Notes: a model not told the origin generated them from the sequence alone. DNA of 8,403 bases from Bacillota bacterium (GCA_023391725.1 JAEWAH010000054.1:1-8403), one strand, 5' to 3'; positions 1-5,793 are shown, counted from the stretch's first letter. Numbers and translations: made by a program.

Positions 1-534
1 ATTGTACACCGTATCAATGGCATTCGTAGCGCCGACCTCGTCCTCCGACGCAACGCCCAGCACATCCGGAAGCGTTACGATGCCGCCCGCGCCATCCCCA
101 TGCCTGGAAAAAACGTTGGCCGTGATCGTCTGGGCAGCGGCGGCCCCCATGAACTGCTCCTGGGTTAGGAGTACACTGAAAAAGTCCTCCGTGTTGGCGG
201 TAACCTGATAATTGATATTCAGATAGCCCGGGACACCTGTATCCGTGCCCTCACCGGCCTCTTCAAAAAGGAAGGGCGCGGTGATCCCCGTCAACTCCTC
301 CAGCGCGTCGTCATAAAAGGCGTTGATGCTGTTGTCAGAATCTTGCTGGGCCACAACTTGCGGATAGGCGTACGTTAAAAGAAAACGGGCGTTATCCTCC
401 GTGCTGCCTTCCGGATAGGCCGTCTCCCCTGCAAGAGGCTGTGAAAGCGCAAGGCCTTCCCCCATGGCGGACGTGACAAGGCTTACACAGAGCAGGACAA
501 GTACAGCAAAAAAAACAATGCTTCTTCTTTTCAT
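1..534 (-). CDS. Exported DUF4163/DUF3298-like protein, 3' end off the window
   Basis: An open frame of 178 codons runs from ATG at 534 to the left edge without a stop, so the C-terminus is missing. The start follows a GGGGAGGG ribosome binding site (542-549) at 7 nt. Residues 1-23 form a signal peptide: MKRR, a hydrophobic core about 6-22, then small residues around SAMGEGLA. There is no lipobox cysteine, so it should be exported and cleaved or held by an uncleaved N-terminus. The mature part has the layout of the DUF4163/DUF3298 module known from RsiV and PdaC: YPQVVAQ near 57 with a following INAFYDDAL helix, a beta strand YLNINYQVTAN at 104-114, then TQEQFMGAAAAQTITANVF and the GGIVTLPDVLG segment at 150-160. 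The molecular role is unknown. RsiV uses such a domain to bind lysozyme and PdaC is a peptidoglycan deacetylase, so a cell-envelope role is a guess. It lies 115 bp downstream of the FAD oxidoreductase gene on the same strand with no terminator seen between them, so co-transcription is possible. Confidence 0.7.
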   Translation of the reverse strand, partial: MKRRSIVFFAVLVLLCVSLVTSAMGEGLALSQPLAGETAYPEGSTEDNARFLLTYAYPQVVAQQDSDNSINAFYDDALEELTGITAPFLFEEAGEGTDTGVPGYLNINYQVTANTEDFFSVLLTQEQFMGAAAAQTITANVFSRHGDGAGGIVTLPDVLGVASEDEVGATNAIDTVYN

Positions 535-649
535 AGTGAATCCCTCCCCGGGCTTCCTGCCCAAAACAACTTGGGAAGTCAAAGTACCAGATAACCCTTC
601 CTTCAACTAACGCTGCATCCACAGAAAAGCATCCTTAATAAACGCTGGT

Positions 650-1501
650 CTACTTGGCGATCCGGTATTCAGATGCGCGAATTGCCGCGATATTCCCCTC
701 GCCCACCGCCTTGGCGATTTGCAGTGGCTGCCCTGTGCAATCCCCGGCGGCATATACCCCCGGCAGATTCGTCTCCATGAACCTATTCACGGGAATGAAT
801 GCCCCCTGGGTCTCAAGCCCCGGCAGCAATTGATCCAGCGCCACCGCCGGGCGGAACACGAACACGCCGGCCGCCTCGTGGGCGCCCTTGTCGGTTTTCA
901 CCCGAAGGCCGCTATCTTCCCCCAAAATTTGAAGCGGCTTTTCTTTGAGCATTGTCACCCTTGTATCCAGCCCTGCGGCGTCATGTTTTTTGAGCGGGAA
1001 GTATAGAATTTCCGAAGCCAGTTCCGCCAGGAAATTTGCCTCGTGGAGGCCCTGTTCGCCGCTGGAAAGTACCGCTACTTTTTTGCCGCGGTAAAACATT
1101 CCGTCGCAGGTGCCGCAATAGCTGACCCCTTTGCCCAGGTATTCCATTTCTCCGGGCAGGGGTTTAGGCCGGGCAGCACCCATGGCCAGGATCACAGTCC
1201 TTGCCTCCACAACCTCATTTTCCGCCAGGAGCATGTATGTGCCCCCGTTTGCCATGATCTGCCTGACGACCGCCTTTTGCACTGCCGCGCCCATACCGAT
1301 GGCCTGGCCTGCAAAGGAATCCAGCAGCTTTTTCCCGCTGACGCCGGGCATCCCTGGGTAGTTTTCCACTTTGTCCGCTTTATTAAGCCAGGTGCTCTCA
1401 TCCGCAGGGGAAAATACGCATACCGCCTGGTTGCGCATCCTGGCCGTGATGGCCGCAGACCAGCCGGCCGGCCCGCCGCCTACAATTGCAATATCAAGCA
1501 A
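650..1501 (-). CDS. Thioredoxin-reductase-like FAD oxidoreductase, probably ferredoxin/flavin type (FFTR-like)
   Basis: This 283-residue protein has the full fold of low-molecular-weight thioredoxin reductase. The N-terminal FAD motif GGGPAG is at 8-13, VILAMG at 103-108, the redox-active pair C129-G-T-C132 followed by D133, and the C-terminal FAD motif VYAAGDCTG at 249-257. It should pass electrons through FAD and the CxxC pair to a thioredoxin-like partner in the cytoplasm. The usual NADPH site is not intact: where NADPH enzymes have GGGxSA there is SSGEQG (146-151), and the HRRxxxR motif is absent (LYFPLKKHD at 166-174). Clostridial ferredoxin-dependent flavin thioredoxin reductases share this pattern, and the segments around GVSYCGTCD and NRFMETNLPGVYAAGDCTG fit them well. 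I infer that reduced ferredoxin, not NADPH, may be the donor. The start is TTG at 1501, chosen because AAGGAGG lies 8 nt upstream. The gene has its own consensus-like promoter. No thioredoxin gene is adjacent. Confidence 0.85.
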   Translation of the reverse strand: MLDIAIVGGGPAGWSAAITARMRNQAVCVFSPADESTWLNKADKVENYPGMPGVSGKKLLDSFAGQAIGMGAAVQKAVVRQIMANGGTYMLLAENEVVEARTVILAMGAARPKPLPGEMEYLGKGVSYCGTCDGMFYRGKKVAVLSSGEQGLHEANFLAELASEILYFPLKKHDAAGLDTRVTMLKEKPLQILGEDSGLRVKTDKGAHEAAGVFVFRPAVALDQLLPGLETQGAFIPVNRFMETNLPGVYAAGDCTGQPLQIAKAVGEGNIAAIRASEYRIAK

Positions 1502-1509
1502 GACGATCG

Positions 1510-1516
1510 CCTCCTT
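1510..1516 (-). promoter_or_regulatory. Ribosome binding site that fixes a TTG start
   Basis: The minus strand reads AAGGAGG here, a near-perfect anti-Shine-Dalgarno match, 8 nt before TTG at 1499-1501. No ATG in this frame has comparable spacing, and the FAD-binding strand begins at the second codon, so the TTG is the start. Confidence 0.8.
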
Positions 1517-1530
1517 AAGTTTCCCCCATC

Positions 1531-1559
1531 AACATAGCAGTATCTTCAGGGGATGTCAA
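1531..1559 (-). promoter_or_regulatory. Sigma-A promoter of the thioredoxin-reductase-like gene
   Basis: On the minus strand there is a perfect -35 box TTGACA (1554-1559), a 17-bp spacer and a -10 box TATGTT (1531-1536). The -10 is preceded by TGC, which gives an extended -10. Transcription would start near 1524, just upstream of the AAGGAGG site. This predicts a short leader of roughly 20-25 nt and constitutive expression. It lies back to back with the promoter of the plus-strand gene. Confidence 0.7.
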
Positions 1560-1631
1560 TCCTGATTTCGCGCCCGCTCACACAATCTGCCCGCAGGGAA
1601 CCATCGATATCTTCCCCCAAAAATACACGGC

Positions 1632-1660
1632 TTGAAAAGGATGGTGAAAAATGTTATTAT
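1632..1660 (+). promoter_or_regulatory. Sigma-A promoter of the CrtO-like gene
   Basis: A -35 box TTGAAA (1632-1637), a 17-bp spacer and a -10 box TATTAT (1655-1660) match the sigma-A consensus at 5 of 6 positions each. Transcription would start near 1667, leaving a leader of about 100 nt before ATG at 1771. This also rules out the in-frame ATG at 1651, which lies inside the promoter. The leader holds a small hairpin (GTCTG 1688-1692 with CAGAC 1698-1702) of unknown importance. Confidence 0.65.
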
Positions 1661-1770
1661 TCAAAAAAAGCCTTTGCATAATCCTTCGTCTGCCCATCAG
1701 ACCCTGTTCCCTCTGCTTCGTACTCAGAAGAGCCCCAAATCTTAATAACAGCATCATAGGAGAGATGAAG

Positions 1771-2256
1771 ATGCCAATCATCAACTTGCCGGAAACCTGG
1801 ACTACCGTGCTGTACCTTCTCTTGTGGCCTGTCTTTCAAATCGCCGCTTCGCTTGTCTGCCTGAAGATGCCGGACAGGTATTTTTCGCCCTTTTCCCTGC
1901 CCTACCGTGAGCTTCACTTAGAAAAAAGCGGGCTCCTTTATAACAGGATCCTGATGGTCCGCAAGTGGAAGGACCTGCTCCCAGAAGTGGGCCTGCTGAT
2001 CTTAAGGGGCGGCCGCAGGAAAAGAGCCCTCCATGATTTCACCAAGACAGGCCTGGAGAAGTTTTTGGTGGAATCCTGCCGCGCCGAATGGGCGCATCTT
2101 CTGGCGATCCTTCTGTTCGTGCTGCTAAGCTTCTTCGTGCCGGGGAAAGCGGCGCTTTTCCTTATTGTGTACGGCTTGATGATGAACCTGCCCTGCGTCA
2201 TCGTGCAGCGGTACAACCGGCCCCGGGTCATAAAGCTCCTTGAAAAGCTTTCATGA
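1771..2256 (+). CDS. Small membrane protein of the CrtO-like acyltransferase family
   Basis: The 161-residue protein starts at ATG 1771, which has AGGAGAG (1758-1764) 6 nt upstream. It has a hydrophobic segment at about 11-31, the motif MPDRYFSP at 33-40, a polar block LYNRILMVRKWKDLLPE at 56-72, ESCRAEWAH at 101-109, one or two membrane segments at about 110-142, and a C-terminal NLPCVIVQRYNRPR at 139-152. This order matches proteins annotated as glycosyl-4,4'-diaponeurosporenoate acyltransferase (CrtO of staphyloxanthin synthesis). In Staphylococcus CrtO esterifies a glycosylated carotenoid. No carotenoid gene is present here, and the fold is common in non-pigmented Clostridia, so the real substrate is unknown. 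The family assignment is firm but the named reaction should not be taken over. It stands alone as a single-gene transcript between its own promoter and terminator. Confidence 0.8.
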   Translation: MPIINLPETWTTVLYLLLWPVFQIAASLVCLKMPDRYFSPFSLPYRELHLEKSGLLYNRILMVRKWKDLLPEVGLLILRGGRRKRALHDFTKTGLEKFLVESCRAEWAHLLAILLFVLLSFFVPGKAALFLIVYGLMMNLPCVIVQRYNRPRVIKLLEKLS

Positions 2257-2260
2257 TCGC

Positions 2261-2274
2261 CATCTTATAAGATG
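2261..2274. repeat. Perfect 14-bp palindrome in the convergent spacer
   Basis: CATCTTATAAGATG is its own reverse complement. It lies 5 bp after the stop codon of the CrtO-like gene and ahead of the terminator hairpin. As RNA it would give at best a weak AT-rich stem, and there is no gene start next to it. It could be a protein-binding site or chance. Confidence 0.5.
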
Positions 2275-2296
2275 TATCTACCTGCCATTTGGCACC

Positions 2297-2332
2297 GGGA
2301 AGGCGAAACATTTCATGCCTTCCCCTTTTTTT
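2297..2332 (+). terminator. Intrinsic terminator of the CrtO-like gene
   Basis: An 8-bp perfect stem GGGAAGGC (2297-2304) and GCCTTCCC (2317-2324) with a 12-nt loop is followed by C and seven T (2326-2332). It lies 41 nt after the stop codon. The distal arm and T-run lie inside the last codons of the convergent DUF1801 gene, where they encode its lysine-rich tail. On the opposite strand there is no T-run, so it is directional. Confidence 0.85.
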
Positions 2333-2708
2333 GTGCCTTTTCTTTTGCCCAAGCCTCGTTTTCTGCAAGCCTGAACTGAACGATCTTTTGAATCAGCAAA
2401 AGTGGTATAGGTTTTGTATAAGGAAACTGTATTGCTCCTTTGGATGTTTTGTATTCCTTCAATTCATTTTGGAAAGTTTCGACCCCGCTTGCGCCGGGAT
2501 AGAGACCCACGTGGTTCTTGAAGGCCGCAAAATGTACCAGGTTTCCCAAATAAAAGAATGTGGGCATCTGCCAGCTGATTTTTTCCTGCGCATTTGGCGC
2601 CGCCTCGCGGATGGTTTTCCGGACGGTCTGCAATACCGCCTGGGTCTCGGGCGGGAAGAGGGAGATATACTCGTCTATGGTCGTGTAAGATGCGTTATTG
2701 CCTTCCAT
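2313..2708 (-). CDS. DUF1801 (YdhG-like) protein
   Basis: The 131-residue protein starts at ATG 2708, which has AGGAGG (2716-2721) 7 nt upstream. The in-frame ATG at 2759 has no such site, and its 17 extra residues fall outside the domain. The sequence fits the DUF1801 domain: YISLFPPETQAVLQTVR at 14-30, AAPNAQEKISWQMPTF at 36-51, LVHFAAFKNHVGLYPG at 57-72, and TSKGAIQFPYTKPIPLLLI at 88-106, followed by KIVQFR and a Lys/Glu-rich tail. Small cytoplasmic proteins of this family include Bacillus YdhG. Some have been called iron chaperones (frataxin-like), but the role is not settled. Its final codons overlap the terminator of the convergent gene. A 231-bp gap separates it from the upstream araC-type gene, so it is probably transcribed independently. 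I did not find a convincing promoter in the gap. Confidence 0.85.
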   Translation of the reverse strand: MEGNNASYTTIDEYISLFPPETQAVLQTVRKTIREAAPNAQEKISWQMPTFFYLGNLVHFAAFKNHVGLYPGASGVETFQNELKEYKTSKGAIQFPYTKPIPLLLIQKIVQFRLAENEAWAKEKAQKKGKA

Positions 2709-2939
2709 GGTGCTTCCTCCTGTTTTGTTGTAATGCACAAATGGTTCCAGGTTGTCCATACCCTTTGGGATGCCAGGCTGAAACTTCCTATTGCAATTTG
2801 CAGCCGGTATACATATACTGAAATCAGGTAACGTATGAAAAAAGAGTAAAATACTAGAAATGCCCGATTTCCGAATAGGAACCAGGTTCTTTCACATCCC
2901 CGCACGATAAGTGCAAGCGTAGAGTTTAGGCGGACATCC

Positions 2940-3716
2940 TCAGCCTTTCCACCTGCGCTTGACCCGGTAGTAGGTGGAGTAATTTTCAAACCCTGCCTTA
3001 TAGGCAGCTTCTGCCGCTGGCATCCCCTGGGCCCGGAGCTGTTCGGCATAGGCCACGCGCTTGTTTCGCACGTATTCCATGACAGACCAGCCGGTCTCCC
3101 TGGTGAATATGCGGTTGATTTGATTTTTGCTCAGGAAGAACCGCTGGGACAGCATATCCAGCGTGATCTTCTCCGAGAAATAGATATTGATGTGCGAAAT
3201 GATCTTTTGCGGAAGCGTGATATCCATCTCCGCTGCTTCCCCGGCATCCTTGATGAGTTCGCTATGCATGGCCAGGATCTGTGACAAAAACGCCACCAGC
3301 CGCGCATTCATGGCAGCTTGTGATATTTCCTCCGGCAAAGCATTGAGCGCCTTGAAAGCCTTGAACTCATACTGGATGGCATCTGCGTTTTCCAGATAAA
3401 TGGAGTTGGAATGAAACGGCAACAGGAGCTGCTGCCGCAATTGCTCCGGAAGGAGAACAGGGTCAAAGTGTAAGGTATGGCGCTCGTATTTTTCAGGCGA
3501 CTTTACGCAGTATTCATGAAAAACACCAGGCGCAATCAGCAGCACGCTATAGGGTTTGGGCTGGTACATGACACCGTCCACCACATAATCCACCGCACCG
3601 CTGATAAAGTAATAAAGCTCATACACAGGATGGCAGTGCAGCATCCCGTAGGCCTTGGCATCAAAGGTCATGCTATGGCCTACATGGATATGATTCATGG
3701 AAAGCTGTTCTGTCAT
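2940..3716 (-). CDS. AraC-family transcriptional regulator of the divergent sugar operon
   Basis: The 258-residue protein has the two-domain layout of AraC regulators. An N-terminal cupin sensor runs about 15-90, with HCHPVYELYYFISG at 27-40 and APGVFHEY at 62-69. Two C-terminal helix-turn-helix units follow. The first is about 184-209 (LDMLSQRFFLSKNQINRIF) and the second about 233-256 (AAYKAGFENYSTYYRVKRRW). The cupin is expected to bind a carbohydrate and the C-terminal domain to bind two DNA half-sites. The protein ends directly after the second helix-turn-helix, about ten residues shorter than many relatives, which usually carry a G-x-x-P-x-x-Y/F-R tail. The DNA-contacting helices are intact. 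ATG at 3716 has GGGAG 9 nt upstream. It is divergent from the isomerase/oxidoreductase/ABC operon, and the spacer contains a likely operator that overlaps its own -35 box, which suggests autoregulation. Confidence 0.92.
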   Translation of the reverse strand: MTEQLSMNHIHVGHSMTFDAKAYGMLHCHPVYELYYFISGAVDYVVDGVMYQPKPYSVLLIAPGVFHEYCVKSPEKYERHTLHFDPVLLPEQLRQQLLLPFHSNSIYLENADAIQYEFKAFKALNALPEEISQAAMNARLVAFLSQILAMHSELIKDAGEAAEMDITLPQKIISHINIYFSEKITLDMLSQRFFLSKNQINRIFTRETGWSVMEYVRNKRVAYAEQLRAQGMPAAEAAYKAGFENYSTYYRVKRRWKG

Positions 3717-3748
3717 ATAATCATTCTCCCTCGCGTGTCGCTTGTATC

Positions 3749-3777
3749 ATTGTAGCCGGAAATGGTGCCAGATGCAA
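3749..3777 (-). promoter_or_regulatory. Promoter of the araC-type gene
   Basis: The minus strand carries TTGCAT (-35, 3772-3777), a 17-bp spacer and TACAAT (-10, 3749-3754, 5 of 6). The start point would be near 3742, about 25 nt before the ATG. The -35 box falls inside the distal operator repeat (3773-3783), so binding of the regulator there should block or modulate its own transcription. Confidence 0.65.
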
Positions 3778-3809
3778 TATACACATTGAAATTTGCAATG
3801 TACATTGCA
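3773..3809. promoter_or_regulatory. Likely AraC-type operator: two direct repeats 21 bp apart plus palindrome
   Basis: TGCAATATACA (3773-3783) and TGCAATGTACA (3794-3804) match at 10 of 11 positions and begin exactly 21 bp apart, two helical turns, as expected for the two half-sites of an AraC-type dimer. The second copy is part of a perfect 16-bp palindrome, TGCAATGTACATTGCA (3794-3809). The distal copy covers the -35 box of the regulator gene. The proximal copy ends just at the -35 region expected for the plus-strand operon, whose promoter boxes are poor (best -10 TACAAA at 3831-3836, no good -35). This geometry fits activation of the operon and autorepression. Assignment to the adjacent regulator is inference from position. 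Confidence 0.7.
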
Positions 3810-3857
3810 CAAAATCGGTCGTAAACTTTTTACAAAGACTAGTTGGGAGAATGAAAT

Positions 3858-4619
3858 ATGACGATTGGCGCACAGGCTTACACAGTCCGGGCTTATACCC
3901 AAACAGAGCGGGATTTTCGGATCACCATGGGCAGGATCGCGGCCATAGGTTATCGCGCCGTGCAGCTTTCCGCCATCGGCCCCATCGACCCCAAGATTAT
4001 TCGGGAGATCTGCGATGAAAACGGGCTGGACATCGTGCTTACCCATACCAACCCGGAAAGGGTCTTGACGGATACGGAAGGTGTCATCAAGGAGCACGAA
4101 ATTCTGGGCTGCGATTACATCGGGCTCGGTTCCATGCCAGACCGCTACCGCAGCGCGGATTGGCTTCCCCAGTTCGCCAAGGATTATTTAACTCCGGCCA
4201 AAAAGATACGGGACGCCGGAAAGCTGCTCATGTACCACAACCATAATTTTGAGTGGGAAAAGCTGCCGGATGGCAAGACCATGTGGGAGATCTTGCTTGA
4301 CTCCATGCCTGCGGAATGCATGGGCGTCACGCTGGATACGTACTGGGTCCAGGCGGCCGGCGCGGATGTATATCACTGGATCGAGGTTCTTCAAGACCGC
4401 ATTCCCTGCGTACACCTGAAGGATATGGCCGTAAAGGGGTTTGAACAGCGCATGGCCGCGGTCGGCGAAGGAAACATGGATTTCCCCAAGATCCTGGCGC
4501 TGCTTGCGCGCCTTGGGAAGACGAAGCACCTGCTGGTGGAGCAGGACAACTGCTATGGCGACAGTCCCTTTGCGTGTTTGAAACGCAGCTATGATTATCT
4601 GAAAGGGCTGGGTTATTGA
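3858..4619 (+). CDS. Sugar phosphate isomerase/epimerase-like TIM-barrel protein
   Basis: The 253-residue protein belongs to the xylose isomerase-like TIM-barrel (AP_endonuc_2) superfamily, and its length is usual for the family. Visible barrel strands and metal-site segments are IGAQAYTV at 3-10, VLTHTN at 60-65, YHNHNFEW at 126-133, GVTLDTYWV at 156-164 (Asp160), CVHLKDM at 184-190 (His186), and LLVEQDN at 225-231 (Glu228). Asp, His and Glu at these places are the usual divalent-metal ligands, so it is probably an active metal-dependent isomerase, epimerase or dehydratase in the cytoplasm. GEGNMDF at 203-209 is typical of the inosose/keto-sugar branch. The substrate cannot be read from sequence. 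ATG at 3858 has GGGAG 8 nt upstream. It is the first gene of the operon and its stop lies 2 nt before the oxidoreductase ATG, so the two are likely translationally coupled and act on the same substrate, perhaps a keto-sugar made by the dehydrogenase. Confidence 0.88.
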   Translation: MTIGAQAYTVRAYTQTERDFRITMGRIAAIGYRAVQLSAIGPIDPKIIREICDENGLDIVLTHTNPERVLTDTEGVIKEHEILGCDYIGLGSMPDRYRSADWLPQFAKDYLTPAKKIRDAGKLLMYHNHNFEWEKLPDGKTMWEILLDSMPAECMGVTLDTYWVQAAGADVYHWIEVLQDRIPCVHLKDMAVKGFEQRMAAVGEGNMDFPKILALLARLGKTKHLLVEQDNCYGDSPFACLKRSYDYLKGLGY

Positions 4620-4621
4620 TT

Positions 4622-5785
4622 ATGTCCAAGGTCAGGCTTGGGATCATCGGCATCGGAAATATCGGTTCGTCCCACTGTGAGCGCATTATGAACGGCGAAA
4701 CGCCGGAGATCACCTTGGCCGCCGTAGCAGACCGGAGTGAGGCCCGCAGGGATTGGGCTAAAGCCAACCTGCCCGCGGATACAATGATCTTCACCGAAGG
4801 GATTGATTTGATCAAGTCCGGCGTTTGCGATGCCGTCATCGTGGGCACGCCTCATTATCAGCACCCGGAGCTTGTCATCGCTGCCCTTCAAAACGGCCTT
4901 CATGCCATGTGCGAAAAGCCGGCGGGCGTATATACCCTTCAAGTCCGCGAAATGATGGCGGAAGCCAAACGTCATCCAGAACTAACCTTTGGCATGATGT
5001 TCAACCAGCGCACCAACTGCGTATACCGCAAGATCCATGAAATGATGGAAGCTGGTGAGCTTGGGCAGTTCAAGCGCGTGAACTGGATCATCACCGACTG
5101 GTACAGGACGCAGTTTTACTATGATTCCGGCGCTTGGCGCGCCACCTGGGGCGGTGAGGGCGGCGGCGTGCTGCTGAACCAGTGCCCGCACCAATTGGAC
5201 CTTCTGCAATGGCTGTGCGGCATGCCCAGCCTCGTTACCGCCTTCTGCCACGAGGGCAAATGGCATAACATCGAGGTTGAAGACGATGTGACCGCATACC
5301 TTGAATATCCAAACGGCGCCACGGGCGTGTTCGTAACTACAACCGCCGACGCGCCGGGAACCAATCGGCTGGAAATCACCGGGACCCGGGGAAAACTTGT
5401 GTGTGAGCACGATACATTGACCTTCCACAGGCTGGATGTGGACGAGCGGGAATGGTGCCTTTCCTGCCGGGAGGGCTTTACAAGGCCGCCCATGACCGTC
5501 GTTCCTGTGGAAACGGATGGCGAAAACCCGCAGCACAGCGGTGTTCTGCGCGCATTTGCCGGGCACATCCTTCATGGCACGCCCCTGGTGGCGGACGGGC
5601 AAGAAGGCATCAATGGCCTGATGCTCTCCAATGCGATGCACTTGTCCAGCTGGCTGAACAAGGCCGTGTCCCTTCCCTTTGACGAAGAGCTGTTCCTTGC
5701 GGAACTCAACAAGCGGCGCGCTGCATCCCGTTTAAAGACCGGAGAAAGCGTTTACGCGGACACCAAGGGGACGTACGGATCCTAA
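4622..5785 (+). CDS. Gfo/Idh/MocA-family oxidoreductase
   Basis: The 387-residue protein starts with an N-terminal Rossmann fold: LGIIGIGNIGSSH at 6-18 (GxGxxG 10-15), VADRSEA at 35-41 and VIVGTPHYQHPE at 72-83. The family Lys motif CEKPAG is at 97-102 (Lys99). The C-terminal domain has RVNWIITDWYRTQFYYDSG at 152-170, WGGEGGGVLLNQCPHQLDLL at 176-195 and a substrate-binding beta sheet through EITGTRGKLVCE. Lys99, His190 and Asp193 match the catalytic K..D/xxxH set of this family, so it should be an active NAD(P)-dependent dehydrogenase of a sugar, glycoside or cyclitol. I chose ATG 4622. TTG at 4616 is also in frame and overlaps the upstream stop, with AAAGGG 9 nt before it, so a start two codons earlier is possible. 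It is coupled to the TIM-barrel gene. The same pairing is known in ycjR/ycjS of E. coli and in inositol pathways. A cre-like sequence lies in its 3' end. Confidence 0.92.
   Translation: MSKVRLGIIGIGNIGSSHCERIMNGETPEITLAAVADRSEARRDWAKANLPADTMIFTEGIDLIKSGVCDAVIVGTPHYQHPELVIAALQNGLHAMCEKPAGVYTLQVREMMAEAKRHPELTFGMMFNQRTNCVYRKIHEMMEAGELGQFKRVNWIITDWYRTQFYYDSGAWRATWGGEGGGVLLNQCPHQLDLLQWLCGMPSLVTAFCHEGKWHNIEVEDDVTAYLEYPNGATGVFVTTTADAPGTNRLEITGTRGKLVCEHDTLTFHRLDVDEREWCLSCREGFTRPPMTVVPVETDGENPQHSGVLRAFAGHILHGTPLVADGQEGINGLMLSNAMHLSSWLNKAVSLPFDEELFLAELNKRRAASRLKTGESVYADTKGTYGS
5743..5756 (+). promoter_or_regulatory. cre-like sequence (possible CcpA site) inside the oxidoreductase gene
   Basis: The 14 bases AGAAAGCGTTTACG match the CcpA operator consensus TGAAARCGYTTWCA except at the first and last positions, and contain the AAAGCGTTTAC core. 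It lies within codons near the C-terminus (ESVYA), about 190 bp before the solute-binding-protein gene. It could act as a roadblock for glucose repression, but a chance match in coding DNA is possible. Confidence 0.3.
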
Positions 5786-5793
5786 GCGGCATC

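Noticed and set aside
1043..1537. Plus-strand open frame opposite the thioredoxin-reductase-like gene
   Set aside because: It is the complement of a gene with clear FAD and CxxC motifs, has no ribosome binding site and no recognisable domain.
1651..1770. A 40-codon N-terminal extension of the CrtO-like protein from ATG 1651
   Set aside because: This ATG lies within the predicted promoter, upstream of the expected transcription start, has no ribosome binding site, and the extra residues do not look like the family. ATG 1771 has AGGAGAG at 6 nt.
2289..2831. Plus-strand open frame of about 180 codons across the DUF1801 gene
   Set aside because: It lies opposite a recognisable DUF1801 gene, begins inside the terminator region of the CrtO-like gene and shows no family features.
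2709..2939. The 231-bp AT-rich gap between the araC-type and DUF1801 genes
   Set aside because: I looked for a terminator, promoter, small gene or RNA. Only short stems (GCAC/GTGC at 2903-2915, GAACC/GGTTC near 2880) and the inverted repeat GTATA-CA-TATAC appear, none with enough support to call.
4616..4621. TTG start of the oxidoreductase two codons upstream
   Set aside because: Possible, with AAAGGG 9 nt before it and overlap with the previous stop, but ATG 4622 gives the usual N-terminus of the family directly before the Rossmann strand.
4982..5641. Minus-strand open frame of about 219 codons opposite the oxidoreductase
   Set aside because: It is the complement of a well-conserved Gfo/Idh/MocA gene, with no ribosome binding site or domain.
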